From Hydrocarboniphaga daqingensis (GTDB lineage: Bacteria; Pseudomonadota; Gammaproteobacteria; Nevskiales; Nevskiaceae), in NCBI RefSeq assembly GCF_900129825.1, contig NZ_FQWZ01000002.1, positions 428,641 to 492,640 of the forward strand: a DNA stretch of 64,000 bases. The letters are read 5' to 3'. The notes beneath the pieces were generated by a model. The model was not told the origin of the DNA, ran no database searches, and saw only the letters and a program-made list of their open reading frames with translations. Made by a program: the position numbers and the translations under genes. Numbering within the stretch: position 1 is the first letter of the stretch; the number at the start of each line of letters is the position of its first letter. Shown piece after piece: positions 20,937 through 32,222 of this stretch.

Positions 20937-20982
20937 GGAGGCGCGCAGCGTAGCGAGAGCCGCGCTGGCTGTCGCGTCCACG

Positions 20983-21013
20983 AAAAAGGCCGGACGGCTT
21001 GCGCCGTCCGGCC
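20983..21013 (-). terminator. Rho-independent terminator of the OmpA-family gene
   Basis: An 11-bp perfect stem, GGCCGGACGGC (20988-20998) with GCCGTCCGGCC (21003-21013) and loop TTGC. On the minus strand the stem is followed by a run of T (the plus-strand A-run 20983-20987). It lies 25 bp after the OmpA gene's stop (21039). Confidence 0.9.
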
Positions 21014-21038
21014 CTGATTCAACGTGCTGCGGTGAGGC

Positions 21039-22322
21039 TTACTTGCTTAGCACGCGGAACTCGACGCGGCGGTTCTGCGCACGGCCGTCGTCGGTGTCGT
21101 TGCTGGCCACCGGAGCGACCTCGCCGTAACCCTTGGCGACCAGGCGGGTCGAGGCGACACCCTGGCTGACCAGATAGGCCTTGACCGAGTCGGCGCGGCT
21201 CTGCGACAGCTTCTTGTTGTACGCATCGCTGCCCTTGCTGTCGGTGTGACCGGCCAGCTCGACCCGCATGTCGGGGTCGCTCTTGAGGCCGGCGGCAACG
21301 CCGTCGAGCACGGTCTTGCTGTCAGCGGTCAGCGTCGACTTGTTGAACTCGAAGTTGACGTTCTGCAGCACGATGGTCTGGGCTTCGCGGACACAGCCGG
21401 TGGCGTCGACCTTCAAGCCGTACGGCGTGTTCGGGCACTTGTCGGCAAAGTCCGGCACGCCGTCGCGATCGCTGTCGAGCGGGCAACCGCTGGCATCGAC
21501 CGAGGCACCCTTGGGGGTGTTCGGGCACTTGTCGAGGTAGTCGGCCACGCCGTCACCGTCGGAGTCGACCGGGCAGCCCTGAGCGTTGACCGGCGCGCCC
21601 TTGGGCGTGTTCGGGCACTTGTCGAGGTAGTCCGGCACGCCGTCGCCGTCCGCGTCGAGCGGGCAGCCGCGGGTGTCAACCGACACGCCAGCCGGCGTGT
21701 TCGGGCAGGCATCGTTCGGGTCGACGACGCCGTCACCGTCGGCGTCGAGCGGCTTGCGCTTGCCGATGTCGGCTTGCAGCGCCAGGCCAACCTGCACGTC
21801 GTACAGCGGGTCGTCGCCATTGGTGGAGGCGAAATCGTTGAACACGGCTACATAGCGGCCTTCGGTGCGCAGCTTCAGGCCTTCCATCAGCGGCACGAAG
21901 AAGCCGACGCCTGCATTGGCGTAGCCGGCGCCTTCATTGCTGCCGTTGACCTTCTCGTCGACATAACCGCCGCCGGCCAGCACGAACGGCTGGAAGCCGC
22001 CGGTGGTGAACGGGAACAGGAAGTCGCCGCCAACGCCCCAGGACGAATCCTTGCCGTTGCCGACCTGGCGCTCGCCCTGCAGGCCGAACAGGTTGCCTTC
22101 GAACATCAGGCCGCTGTTCAGACGCGTGCCGAGGTAGACGCGAGAGCCCCAGCCATCGTCCATGTTGCGGTTCGAGTCGGGCTTGTTCCAGAACGCACCG
22201 CCGCCGACATAGGCCTTGGGTTCTTCGTAGCCTTCGGTTTGGGCAGCAGCTTTTTGCGAGAAACCGGCAACCGCGCAGAACGCGGCGGCCGAGAGCGCAA
22301 GACAACGCAGTCGGGACGACAT
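21039..22322 (-). CDS. OmpA-family outer-membrane protein with TSP type-3 repeats
   Basis: A 427-residue OprF/OmpA-type protein. Signal peptide (MSSRLRCLALSAAAFCAVAG..., cleavage near AAAQ). An N-terminal beta-barrel spans about 30-200. Four thrombospondin type-3 calcium repeats follow (DADGDGVVDPNDACPNTP type), then an OmpA peptidoglycan-binding domain at about 305-425 with NVNFEFNKSTLT and the ELAGHTDSKGSDAYNKKLSQ signature. The start at 22322 is preceded by AGGAGG seven bases away, a strong ribosome-binding site. The frame continues upstream to 22421 without sense. It ties the outer membrane to the cell wall. A long leader (about 120 bp) precedes it and an intrinsic terminator follows. Confidence 0.95.
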   Translation of the reverse strand: MSSRLRCLALSAAAFCAVAGFSQKAAAQTEGYEEPKAYVGGGAFWNKPDSNRNMDDGWGSRVYLGTRLNSGLMFEGNLFGLQGERQVGNGKDSSWGVGGDFLFPFTTGGFQPFVLAGGGYVDEKVNGSNEGAGYANAGVGFFVPLMEGLKLRTEGRYVAVFNDFASTNGDDPLYDVQVGLALQADIGKRKPLDADGDGVVDPNDACPNTPAGVSVDTRGCPLDADGDGVPDYLDKCPNTPKGAPVNAQGCPVDSDGDGVADYLDKCPNTPKGASVDASGCPLDSDRDGVPDFADKCPNTPYGLKVDATGCVREAQTIVLQNVNFEFNKSTLTADSKTVLDGVAAGLKSDPDMRVELAGHTDSKGSDAYNKKLSQSRADSVKAYLVSQGVASTRLVAKGYGEVAPVASNDTDDGRAQNRRVEFRVLSK

Positions 22323-22520
22323 GAGCAACCTCCTGTTAGGGGAAAATCCCACAGCAATAATTTGTTCGAACGGTTTCGCCGCCCATCCGGGAGTCCCCCC
22401 GATGCTGCGCCGACCCATCAAGCAGGCGCTATGGTTGGCTGAACCAATTAACTCAACCTGAACGTCAGTGATGTAAGCCCAAGTAAAAAGAGCATTTTTT
22501 GCTCTTGGGAGCGTTCTATA
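22323..22520. other. Intergenic region with OmpA leader and prfC 3' end
   Basis: A 198-bp gap between two minus-strand genes. The AGGAGG ribosome-binding site of the OmpA gene is at the left edge. A GC-rich stretch follows (22375-22425) with short G-runs that could fold, then an A/T-richer part around 22441-22510 that holds the prfC terminator. No open reading frame or riboswitch family is recognisable. Confidence 0.6.
22484..22506 (-). terminator. Terminator-like hairpin after prfC
   Basis: On the minus strand, AAGAGC pairs with GCTCTT (stem 22488-22493 with 22501-22506), followed by a T-run. It sits 15 bp past the prfC stop. The stem is short, so strength is moderate; outer CCCAAG/CTTGGG arms may extend it. 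Confidence 0.6.
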
Positions 22521-24107
<1,587 letters not shown>

Positions 24108-24237
24108 GTCGGGGCGGCTTTCCTGAAGGGCGCCGATTGTAGCCCCTCGACGCTGATGGCCGTTGACGGGATTGTCTGACAGGGCCGCGCCAGGCCTTGG
24201 GCTAGACTGGTGGCGATTGGGGGCGGGGGCCATCAAT

Positions 24238-27200
24238 ATGAGTTTGCAGCACGACCTGCCTCGCGGCCGGGTCACGTTTGTGATGACCGACATCGAAGGA
24301 TCGACGGCCTTGATGCGCCACCTTGGCGAAGCCGGTGCGCCGTTGGTGATGCGGCAGCGCGCGATCATCACCGAAGCGGTGTCGCGTTACGTTGGCGTCG
24401 TGTTTGGTCACGAGGGCGACGCCTGCTTTTGCGCCTTTGCCGACCCCTTGCTGGCAATGCTGGCCTGCGTCGACATCCAGCGGGCGTTGCTGGCCGAGCC
24501 CTGGCCAGATGGTGCGGCGCTGCGCGTTCGGATCGGCGTGCACACCGGCCTGGCCCAGCCTTATGGCGACAACTACATCGCACTGGCCGTGCACCAGGCC
24601 GCCCGCGTTGCAGCGGCGGCACACGGTGGCCAGGTGCTGGTGTCGCACGAGACGGTCGATGCGGTCCATGGTCGTCTGCCGCCGGCGCTGTCGCTGGCCG
24701 ACCTGGGGACTTATCAGCTCAAGGATTTCCCCGAGCCGCAGCGACTGATGCAGTTGCTGCACGCCGACCTGCCGCTCGACTTTGCGCCGGTGCGCAGCCT
24801 GTCGCTGACGCGCCATAACCTGCCAAGGACCACGACCTCGTTCATCGGCCGCAGTGCCGAGCGCGCCGAGCTCGGCCGCTTGGTCAGCGACAGCGCGCTG
24901 GTCTGCGTCGTCGGCCCGCCCGGGATCGGCAAGACCCGCCTGGCGCTGGAGCTGGCGGCTGATGTGCTGCCGCACTATGCCGACGGCGTGTGGCTGGTCG
25001 ATCTGGCCAGCTGCGATGACCGCGATTCGTCGCTGGCGGCACTGGCCAGCGCGCTGGGCGTGCTCGATTCACCCGCACTGCCACTCGATCTGGCGGTGCA
25101 GGCGTTCGTCGCCTCGAAAGTGATGCTGGTTTGGATTGATCGCTGCGACCACCTCGATGCCGAGGTCGACTCGCTGGTCGAGGTGCTGTTGCACAACCCG
25201 GCCTGCCGCGTCGTCGTGACGCGTTGCGAGCCGCTGCGGCGGGTCAACGCCCGCCTGCTGCGGCTAGGGCCGCTGCCGGTCGAAGCCGGTAGCGGCGGCG
25301 AGTTGTCGGATGCCGAGCGGCTGTTCGTCGAGCGCGTACAGGAACGCCGCCCGGCATTTCGGCTGGATGCGGTCCAGGCGCGGGCCGTTGCCGATATCTG
25401 TCGCGGGCTCAGCGGCACGCCGCTCAAGCTGGAACAGGCGGCGGCCAGCGCGCGGGCGCTGCCGATGGATCAACTCGCGGCGAAACTGCGGCAGGAGGGA
25501 TTGGAAGGACTGATCCGCAGCGACCGCCGTCGCCGTCTGCTGCAGCGCGCGGCATGGGCCGCCGGTGTCGCCCTGGCCGCGGTCGTGGTGGTGAGCCTGC
25601 TGAACGTCCAGCAGCGCCGCTTCACCAGCCGCGAGCAGGCCGAGCAACGCGTCCGGCTGATGGAAGCCGGACGCCAAGAGCTGCTGGCCGGCTCGCAAAT
25701 GCGCGCAGCAGTGTTCTTGTCGGAAGCTTATCGCCGCGGCGTCGACACGCCGGCGCTGCGGCTGATGTTGCGCCAGGCGATGCAGCCGATCGACGCACTA
25801 TCGCAGGTGATCAACACCGGCTCGGTGCTGCGCACGATGGAGCTGAGCGCCGACGACCGGACGCTGGTGGCGCTGTCGTCGACCGGTGACGTCAGCGCCT
25901 GGGAGCTGCCCAGCGGACGACAGCTTGCGAGCTTTCACGGCTTTGATCTGGAGCAGACGCAATCCTTCTGCGGCCCGACGTTGAGCAACGACGGCCGCTG
26001 GCTGTCGCTGTCGTATATGCCGACATCCGGCGGCGACGGCACGCTGCGCGTCTGGCAACTGCCCGAGGGCGTGCTGCGGCTGGAAACGCCGATCGACAGC
26101 ACCAACTGCACGATTGCCGTGCCGTTCACGCCGGACGGCGAACACATCGTCGCCGTCGCCCCAGACGGCCGGCCGCAGCTTTACCCGATGGCGGGCGGCG
26201 CGCCGTTTTCACCGGCCGACGCCGCGCCGGGGCAGGCGACGGTCGCCACGCTGAGTCGTGATGGTCGCTGGCTTGCGGCCGGGGGGCGCGACGGCCAAGT
26301 GCTGGCCTGGCGCCTCGGCGAACCGGGCCCAGCGCTGCGCTTGATCGGGCTGGGTCAGCCGGTGACCGCGCTCGATGTGCATCCCGACGGCAGCTTGCTG
26401 GTGGCCAGTGGCGCCGCGGGTGCGCTGCGCGCCTGGAGCCTGCCTGAGGGCCGCGTCGCATTTGCCGGCGGCCACGCCCAGCCGATCTACCAGTTGCAGT
26501 TCGCGTCGGCGGGCCGCCGCTTGCTGACGCTGGGCGCGGACGGCGAGCGCGTCTGGAGCACCGACAACGGCGCGCTGGTCTATGCGGGGCCCAGCAGCAG
26601 CCGTTATGCGTTCAGCTCGCTGCGCGCTGACGGCGAGAAGCTCGGCCGCGTCGATTGGCGCCAGACGCTGGTGTCCGACGTGCTCAGCTCGCGGCCGCTG
26701 TTTGCGTTCAGCATCGACACGATCGTGGCGCTGTTCACGCGCCACGGGTCGCAGCTGGTGAGTGCCGACCAGAACGGGCAAGTCGCCGTCTGGGACGAGC
26801 GCTTCCGGCCGTTGTCGAGCGCGCGCCATGGTGCGCAGGTCGGTGAGGCGCCCGGCTGGTGGTCGCCGGCCGTCAACTTCACGCAGTTGCCAGACGGCGA
26901 GGTGATCAGCGGCGGCCCTGACGGCCGGGTGCGGCGCTGGACGCCGCGCCGGCTGGAGCCGGTTGGCGAGCTGGCCCGGCTCGATGCGCCCATCAGCGCG
27001 GTCACCAGTACCCCTGATGGCCGCCGCGTAGCCGCGGCGACGGCGCAAGGCGACCTGGCCGTGTGGGACCTGCCCAGCGGCCAGGTGGTGCAGCGCCTGG
27101 CGGTGCCGGGGCGGTTCTTCTCGGTCGTTCGGTTGAGCCCGGACGGGCAGCATCTGTTTGCCGCCGAGCGATCCAACATCGGCCGACTGTGGCGGCTCGA

Positions 27201-27975
27201 CACCGGCGCACTGCGAGCCGAGTGGGCGCTCGATTCGCGCTTCGCATTCGACTTCAGCCCCGACGGCCAGCACATCGCGATCGGCCTTGGGCACCAGGTA
27301 CAGGTGCTCGATCTGGCCACGCTCACCGTTCGCGAGCAGGCGCCGCTGTCGGCCGACGCGCCGCCGGTGGGCTGCATGCGGTTTGCGCACGATTCACGGC
27401 AGCTCGTCGCGATGGCCGATGACGACAGCGGAGCCGCGGCCTGGTATCTGCTGGGCAGCGGGCTGCGCCATTCGCGAACCATCGAAAGCACCTACGGCTG
27501 CGTCTATGCCGAGTTCAACGGCGACGACCGGCGCGTGCTGTTGATGCAGGGCGGGTCATCGGCCGTTGTCTGGGAGCCGAGCGCCAGCGAGGGCGGCAGC
27601 GTGATCAACATGGGCGAGCACAACGGCACCGTGTTCACAGCCCGCTGGAGCCCGGACGGCAACTTTGTTGCCACGGCCGGCAGCGATGGCGTGGCGGCGC
27701 TGTCCGACAGCCACGACGGCCGTCTGCTGCAAACACTCGCCGTGCACGCCGGGCAGGTGGTGAATGTGGCGTTTTCGCGCAATGGCGACACGCTCTATAG
27801 CGGCGGCGACGACAGCCGCTTGCAGGCCTGGGAAGCCGCGCTGGAAACCCGCAGCGCCGACGACATTGCCCGGCGCGTGGCCTGCGTGACACCGTGGCGG
27901 CTGGTCGGCATGGAACTGCAACCAGCGCCCGTCGACCTGCGCCGCTGCGTCGCGCCGACGGCCGGCGGCAGCTGA
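24238..27975 (+). CDS. Class III cyclase-domain / STAND ATPase / transmembrane / WD40 signalling protein
   Basis: A 1245-residue multidomain protein. Residues 10-165 resemble a class III adenylate/guanylate cyclase ([23 protein letters not shown]; the second metal-Asp is kept), but the catalytic Asn position reads AVHQAARV, so activity may be changed. Residues about 205-430 are an ATPase with P-loop [13 protein letters not shown] (Lys232) and Walker [13 protein letters not shown]. One membrane span lies at about 438-460, preceded by an Arg-rich stretch. The remaining 700 residues form WD40-type propellers ([35 protein letters not shown]). With the N terminus inside, the propeller would face the periplasm. 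No partner gene is adjacent; the next gene converges without a gap. Confidence 0.88.
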   Translation: MSLQHDLPRGRVTFVMTDIEGSTALMRHLGEAGAPLVMRQRAIITEAVSRYVGVVFGHEGDACFCAFADPLLAMLACVDIQRALLAEPWPDGAALRVRIGVHTGLAQPYGDNYIALAVHQAARVAAAAHGGQVLVSHETVDAVHGRLPPALSLADLGTYQLKDFPEPQRLMQLLHADLPLDFAPVRSLSLTRHNLPRTTTSFIGRSAERAELGRLVSDSALVCVVGPPGIGKTRLALELAADVLPHYADGVWLVDLASCDDRDSSLAALASALGVLDSPALPLDLAVQAFVASKVMLVWIDRCDHLDAEVDSLVEVLLHNPACRVVVTRCEPLRRVNARLLRLGPLPVEAGSGGELSDAERLFVERVQERRPAFRLDAVQARAVADICRGLSGTPLKLEQAAASARALPMDQLAAKLRQEGLEGLIRSDRRRRLLQRAAWAAGVALAAVVVVSLLNVQQRRFTSREQAEQRVRLMEAGRQELLAGSQMRAAVFLSEAYRRGVDTPALRLMLRQAMQPIDALSQVINTGSVLRTMELSADDRTLVALSSTGDVSAWELPSGRQLASFHGFDLEQTQSFCGPTLSNDGRWLSLSYMPTSGGDGTLRVWQLPEGVLRLETPIDSTNCTIAVPFTPDGEHIVAVAPDGRPQLYPMAGGAPFSPADAAPGQATVATLSRDGRWLAAGGRDGQVLAWRLGEPGPALRLIGLGQPVTALDVHPDGSLLVASGAAGALRAWSLPEGRVAFAGGHAQPIYQLQFASAGRRLLTLGADGERVWSTDNGALVYAGPSSSRYAFSSLRADGEKLGRVDWRQTLVSDVLSSRPLFAFSIDTIVALFTRHGSQLVSADQNGQVAVWDERFRPLSSARHGAQVGEAPGWWSPAVNFTQLPDGEVISGGPDGRVRRWTPRRLEPVGELARLDAPISAVTSTPDGRRVAAATAQGDLAVWDLPSGQVVQRLAVPGRFFSVVRLSPDGQHLFAAERSNIGRLWRLDTGALRAEWALDSRFAFDFSPDGQHIAIGLGHQVQVLDLATLTVREQAPLSADAPPVGCMRFAHDSRQLVAMADDDSGAAAWYLLGSGLRHSRTIESTYGCVYAEFNGDDRRVLLMQGGSSAVVWEPSASEGGSVINMGEHNGTVFTARWSPDGNFVATAGSDGVAALSDSHDGRLLQTLAVHAGQVVNVAFSRNGDTLYSGGDDSRLQAWEAALETRSADDIARRVACVTPWRLVGMELQPAPVDLRRCVAPTAGGS

Positions 27976-28722
27976 TCAGCCCGGCCGCGATCCCAGCAGC
28001 ACGCCGCGCTCCAGCAGCTGCCGCAGCAGCTGCGTGCCGGCTTCGACGACGGCACCGGCGTCGGCATGACCGAGTTCGTCGGCCAGCGTCGCGAGCAGGT
28101 CGGCCGCAGCGACGTCGGGCTGGCTGTCGATCGCACGCAACAGCAACAGTGTCAGCGCGTTGATCTCCATGAAACGCACCGCGTCGCTGCGGTCGCGGTA
28201 GGCGATCAGATAGGTCGGTTGCGCCGGCGGCTCGCCGGGGATCGCGTCGGGGCCGATCTGGTGGACGGCGTAGCGGTAGCTCAGCGGCCAAGCCAGCGGC
28301 GATACCAGCGGCGGGCGGTTCATCGCAAACGCAGCCGCCTTGGGCAGCGGCGTGGTGTCGTCGCCGAGCGCGCGCTCCACCCATTCGTAATGACACAGCT
28401 CGGCCAGCCAGGGCGGATCCTGCTGCCGTGCCTCGTCGCTGCGGCCATCGAGCCAGGCGATGAACACCTCGGCCAACTTGCGCAGCTGCGGCTCGTCGAT
28501 GCCGTGTTCGGCGACAAAGGCGTCGACGCGCGCCGCCCATGCGGCGTCGTCACTGATCGCGCGCAACACCGGGAACGCCCGCGTCAGCGCGCGATCGATG
28601 TTGCCGCGCAGCAGCTGCCGGTACAGCGCCAGCGTTGCATCGGGTACGCCGTCGGGCGCTGGCGCTTGCGGGTTGCGCAGTGCCGCCGTCAGCGCGCGCT
28701 GGGCCGCTTCCAGCGGGCTCAT
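27976..28722 (-). CDS. hvfC: HvfC/BufC (DUF2063) partner protein of the MNIO enzyme
   Basis: A 248-residue protein of the DUF2063 (HvfC/BufC) family. N-terminal helical domain (about 10-95) with LYRQLLRGNIDRALTRAFPVL and VDAFVAEHGIDEPQLRKLAEVF typical of the family. A second domain begins at about 115, with LAELCHYEWVERAL. It acts as the partner that delivers the precursor peptide to the iron enzyme HvfB in the maturation of an oxazolone/thioamide-modified metallophore. Its ATG (28722) overlaps the hvfB stop by four bases (ATGA), so translation is coupled. The stop abuts the stop of the cyclase/STAND gene. Confidence 0.92.
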   Translation of the reverse strand: MSPLEAAQRALTAALRNPQAPAPDGVPDATLALYRQLLRGNIDRALTRAFPVLRAISDDAAWAARVDAFVAEHGIDEPQLRKLAEVFIAWLDGRSDEARQQDPPWLAELCHYEWVERALGDDTTPLPKAAAFAMNRPPLVSPLAWPLSYRYAVHQIGPDAIPGEPPAQPTYLIAYRDRSDAVRFMEINALTLLLLRAIDSQPDVAAADLLATLADELGHADAGAVVEAGTQLLRQLLERGVLLGSRPG

Positions 28723-29591
28723 GCCGCCACTCGCGCAGCGGCGTGATGCGCAGCGACGCGCTGCAATTCCTGCATCAGCTCGCTCCAGGGCGGCAAGTTG
28801 AAGTCGCGTTCCAGCACCGTCGGCAGCGTGCCGAAGCGCGCATAAGCGTGGTCGAGCAGCGACCACACCGGGTCGATCACCGGCTCGCCGTGCGTGTCGA
28901 TGCGCAGGCCGTCGTTGTGGCGCTGCCAATGCCCGGCGACATGGATCGCGCGGACGCGTCCGGCCGGTAACGAGTCGATCAGCGCAAGCGCGTCTTCGCC
29001 GTGATTCATCGCATTGACGTAGACGTTGTTGACGTCGAGCAGCAGATCACAGCCGGCACGGTCGAGCACCGCGTTGATGAACTGCGCTTCGCTCAGCGGC
29101 GCGGGCCAGCGCAGATAGGCGCTGATGTTTTCCAGCGCGATCGTGCGTTCCAGTACGTCTTGCACGATCGCGACGCGCTGCGCGACGTGCTCGACCGCTT
29201 CGTCGGTGAACGGCAGCGGCAACAACTCGTGCAGATAACCTTCGTCGCCGCAAAACGACAGATGGTCGCTGTAGTCGTCGATATCGTGCGCGTCGAGAAA
29301 CACGCGCACGCGGCGCAGCCATTCGAGGTCCAGCGGCGCCGGGCCGCCGATCGACAGCGACAGGCCGTGTGCGCGCAGCGGATAGCGCTCGGCCAGTGCC
29401 GCGAACTGCCGGCCTTGCGCGCCGCCGATGTCGATCCAGTTTTCCGGCGCGACTTCCAGATGCCCAGGCACCGGGCCGGCCGCCGCACGATCGTCGGCGG
29501 CGCTCAGCAAGGGCGCCAGCAGCGCGCGGCGCAGGCCCAGGCCGATATCGCCGTCCAGCGACGGCGACGCGCTGCTTGGCGGCGGGTTCAG
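28719..29591 (-). CDS. hvfB: HvfB/BufB (DUF692) multinuclear iron-dependent oxidative enzyme
   Basis: DUF692/MNIO enzyme that modifies cysteines in the HvfA-type precursor, with HvfC as partner. Family residues visible: HLEVAPENWID, HGLSLSIGG, YSDHLSFCGDEGYLHELLPLPFT, LENISAYLRW, LLLDVNNVYVNAMNHGED, IHVAGHW and LERDFNLPPW, giving the His/Asp/Glu metal ligands. The start is a problem. The conserved opening DIGLGLRRALLAPLL lies upstream of the first ordinary start (TTG at 29510). In frame back to the hvfA stop (29595-29597) only CTG codons occur. CTG at 29591, with GAAGAG seven bases before it, is proposed (290 aa, family-normal). TTG 29510 would give 263 aa and lose conserved residues. Confidence 0.88.
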   Translation of the reverse strand: MNPPPSSASPSLDGDIGLGLRRALLAPLLSAADDRAAAGPVPGHLEVAPENWIDIGGAQGRQFAALAERYPLRAHGLSLSIGGPAPLDLEWLRRVRVFLDAHDIDDYSDHLSFCGDEGYLHELLPLPFTDEAVEHVAQRVAIVQDVLERTIALENISAYLRWPAPLSEAQFINAVLDRAGCDLLLDVNNVYVNAMNHGEDALALIDSLPAGRVRAIHVAGHWQRHNDGLRIDTHGEPVIDPVWSLLDHAYARFGTLPTVLERDFNLPPWSELMQELQRVAAHHAAARVAA

Positions 29592-29594
29592 CGC

Positions 29595-29897
29595 TTAGCT
29601 CTTCGGCGCCGGAGCCGGGGCCGGCTTGCCGCTCTTGTCGGCGTCGGTCTTCTTGCCGTCGTCCTTGCCGGTGTCGCCGCCCATCGCGCCGCAACCACCT
29701 TCGCCGCAGGCGTGCTCGCCGCCGGTCTTGCCGTCACCGGCCATCGCCACCGCGTAGCCCGAGGCCAGATCGCGCGCTTCAAACAACGACGTGCTGCCGG
29801 CCTGCGCCGCACCGATCACCGACAGGCTCAGGCCCGCGCCGACCAGCAACTGCTGCAGCGACAGGTTCGACTTGCTGCTGCGATTGGAAGCATTCAT
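29595..29897 (-). CDS. hvfA: HvfA-family oxazolone/thioamide-modified RiPP metallophore precursor
   Basis: A 100-residue precursor. It opens with a signal peptide (MNASNRSSKSNLSLQQLLVG..., cleavage near AAQA), followed by SLFEARDLASGYAVAMAG, the family leader wording, and then a Cys motif HACGEGGCGAMGGD. The EGxCG motif is what the MNIO enzyme modifies in characterised HvfA/bufferins, where the products bind copper. Only one CGEGGCG unit is present; many homologues have several. The C terminus is low-complexity (Asp/Lys then PAPAPAPKS). It is the first gene of hvfABC, with GGAG eight bases before the ATG at 29897. The 224-bp upstream region likely holds its promoter. No DoxX-like hvfD follows hvfC here. 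Confidence 0.85.
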   Translation of the reverse strand: MNASNRSSKSNLSLQQLLVGAGLSLSVIGAAQAGSTSLFEARDLASGYAVAMAGDGKTGGEHACGEGGCGAMGGDTGKDDGKKTDADKSGKPAPAPAPKS

Positions 29898-30121
29898 GGA
29901 ATCAACTCCGTAGAGAACGAGTGACAAAACCGTCGTCGGCAATACCGCCACGGCCCAAAAAAGGATGCGCCACCGGCCGCGCCCGGCGCCGGGGCAGTTT
30001 ACCGACCCGAGCCCGCGCCGCGCAGCGCCCGCCTGCCCCCGCCGCCGCAAGCCGGCCCGCCCCCGCGATCGTTTATCATCGCCTCGCTCCCGCCACCCGC
30101 GCGGCGAGCCCATCTGCGCCA

Positions 30122-30198
<77 letters not shown>

Positions 30199-30315
30199 AT
30201 GGTTGGTTCGGCGTTTCTGACGGTACTCCCGCCTTTTGCAGCCTTCCGTTTCAGAGCCCGCACCTGTTACGCGCGGCATCGCGTCTACCGTGACACTCGC
30301 GTTGTACGCACGCCG

Positions 30316-31317
30316 CTAGCCCGCACCGCCGCCCCGACGTCGTCCGATCCACGCTCGATACGCTGACGGGGTCATGCCGGTGTGGCGGACGAAGGCGCGG
30401 CGGAAGCTGCCTTCGTCGCGCCAGCCGCAATCCTGTGCGACGGCCTTGACCGCTGCGCTGCCGGTTTCCAGCAGCGTGCGGGCGGTTTCCAGCTGTACGC
30501 GGGCGATGAAGCCTTTCGGTGATTCTTGCCCCAGGCTTTTCAGGCGCCGGTGCAGCGTGCGCTCGCTGGTGGCGAGCTGGGCGGCCAAGGTCTGCGGTGT
30601 CAGCGGCGTGTCGCCGCGGTGATTGCGTACCGCCTTCTCTGCCGCCAGCAGAAAGGGGTTGTGGGCCTGCATATGGCGGGGCGGCACGTAGACGCTCTGG
30701 GTCAACGGCGCGGTATCCACCACGGCAAAGTCGGCGGCGATGCGCGCGGCTTCCGGCCCGACCAGGGTGCGGATCGTGTGCAGCGCCAGATCGATCCATG
30801 ACAGCGGTCCGCCAGTGGTGACGACGCGGCCGTCTTCGATCAGCGCACTGCCCCAGGCGGCGTCGGCCTTCGGAAACCGGCGCCTCAGTTCGTCGTGAAG
30901 CCACCAGGTCGTGGTGCAGCGACGGCCGTTGAGCAGGCCGGCTTCGCCCATGACGAACACACCGGCGCAGCTGCCGCCGATCAGGGCGCCGTGTGCATGC
31001 TGGCGGCGCAACCAGGCCGCTGCTTTGGCGGTCTGCGCGGTCTGCGGCGGCAGGCCGTCACTCGCGGGCATCAGTCCCGGGATCAGTACCGCACTGGCTT
31101 TGACCACGTCCTCCATCGCCGCATCCACGGGCAGCTTGCGACCACGCCCATCGGTGACGGGCTTGCCGTTGGCGCTGGCCACGATCACGTCGCACAGCGG
31201 CCAGCTCTGCGCCTTGGGCTGGCTCTGGCTGGCCTGCGCTGCCAGCCAGAACACGTCGGCAAGGCCGACGAGGCCGGACGGCAGGTTGCCATCGAGGGCG
31301 AGCAGGACGATGTGCAT
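30316..31317 (-). CDS. GlxA-family AraC-type transcriptional regulator (DJ-1/PfpI-like N domain)
   Basis: A 333-residue regulator with a GATase1/DJ-1/PfpI-type N domain (about 3-200; IGGSCAGVFVMGEAG contains the cysteine-elbow equivalent) and an AraC helix-turn-helix pair at about 225-325 (PLTPQTLAAQLATSERTLHRRLKSLGQ ... DCGWRDEGSFRRAFVRHTGMTPSAYR). Start at 31317 (MHIVLLALDGN). It is divergent from the secreted GlcG/HbpS-like gene across 131 bp and may control it. Such regulators respond to small molecules such as choline, carnitine or amino-acid derivatives; the ligand is unknown here. Confidence 0.9.
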   Translation of the reverse strand: MHIVLLALDGNLPSGLVGLADVFWLAAQASQSQPKAQSWPLCDVIVASANGKPVTDGRGRKLPVDAAMEDVVKASAVLIPGLMPASDGLPPQTAQTAKAAAWLRRQHAHGALIGGSCAGVFVMGEAGLLNGRRCTTTWWLHDELRRRFPKADAAWGSALIEDGRVVTTGGPLSWIDLALHTIRTLVGPEAARIAADFAVVDTAPLTQSVYVPPRHMQAHNPFLLAAEKAVRNHRGDTPLTPQTLAAQLATSERTLHRRLKSLGQESPKGFIARVQLETARTLLETGSAAVKAVAQDCGWRDEGSFRRAFVRHTGMTPSAYRAWIGRRRGGGAG

Positions 31318-31448
31318 GCAGTCGGACCGGCTTGGACGATTGGCGGATTTTGCCTGTTCCTTGTCTTGCCTGCCACGCAATATCTGCCGCCCGTGGCCAC
31401 ACACTCTCGCCCCGTCAGTCGCACTCCCACGACGTTACCGAGATCGCC

Positions 31449-32222
31449 ATGAAGCACACGCTCACCTTTGCTGCCCTTACGTTTGCCGCCGCTGCTGTCA
31501 CCGCGCAGGCGGCCCCGGCCGACAAGTCCACCGCCGCTCTGCTGGCCGCCGACCAGTCCTGCGCCGGTCTGCCGACCCATGCCGAGTTCAAGGCGGCGCT
31601 GCAGGCCGCTCAGAAGGAAAAGAACGCCGCATTCGGACTCAACATGTGGGGCGCCGTGGTCAATCGCGCGGGCATCGTCTGCGCAGTGGCGTTCACCGGC
31701 GACAATTGGGGCGACCAGTGGCCCGGCAGCCGCATCATCGCCGCGCAGAAGGCCGGCACCAGCAACAACTTCAGCCTGCCGAAGCTGGCGATGGCCACTG
31801 CGAATCTGTACAGCATCGCGCAGCCCGGCGGTTTTGCTTTCGGCATCCAGGAAGCCAACCCGATCGTGCCCGAGCATGTTTACGCCGGCCCGACGGCCTA
31901 CTGGGGCCAGGCCAACGACCCGATGGTCGGTGAGCGCGTCGGCGGCTTCAACGTGTTCGGCGGCGGCCTGCCGCTGTACAACGCCAAGGGTGAGCTGCTG
32001 GGCGCGCTCGGCACCTCGGGCGACAGTTCCTGCGCCGATCACTACATCAGCTGGCGCACGCGCAACACGCTGAAGCTCGACTACGTGCCGGCCGGGCTCG
32101 GGCCCAATGGCGTGGATCAGATTGCGTTCAGCGGCCCTTGGAGTCAGCCAGTCTGCGGCGAGCTCAAGGCGCACGAAGCCGTCGTGAACAGCCTGCCGCC
32201 GACCCGCAAAGTCGCTCCGTGA
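31449..32222 (+). CDS. Secreted GlcG/HbpS-like heme-binding family protein
   Basis: A 257-residue exported protein. Signal peptide (MKHTLTFAALTFAAAAVTAQA, cleavage near QAAPA). The mature part carries GlcG/HbpS-type wording: VVNRAGIVCAVAFTGDNW, RIIAAQKAGTSNNFSLPKLAMATANLY, GGLPLYNAKGELLGALGTSGDSSCADHYISW. These proteins bind heme or small molecules and can act as oxidative-stress sensors. It is divergent from the GlxA-type regulator. A precise function cannot be assigned. Confidence 0.82.
   Translation: MKHTLTFAALTFAAAAVTAQAAPADKSTAALLAADQSCAGLPTHAEFKAALQAAQKEKNAAFGLNMWGAVVNRAGIVCAVAFTGDNWGDQWPGSRIIAAQKAGTSNNFSLPKLAMATANLYSIAQPGGFAFGIQEANPIVPEHVYAGPTAYWGQANDPMVGERVGGFNVFGGGLPLYNAKGELLGALGTSGDSSCADHYISWRTRNTLKLDYVPAGLGPNGVDQIAFSGPWSQPVCGELKAHEAVVNSLPPTRKVAP

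Noticed and set aside
22375-22425. Riboswitch in the OmpA leader
   Set aside because: G-runs and partial hairpins are visible but no known riboswitch consensus could be fitted.
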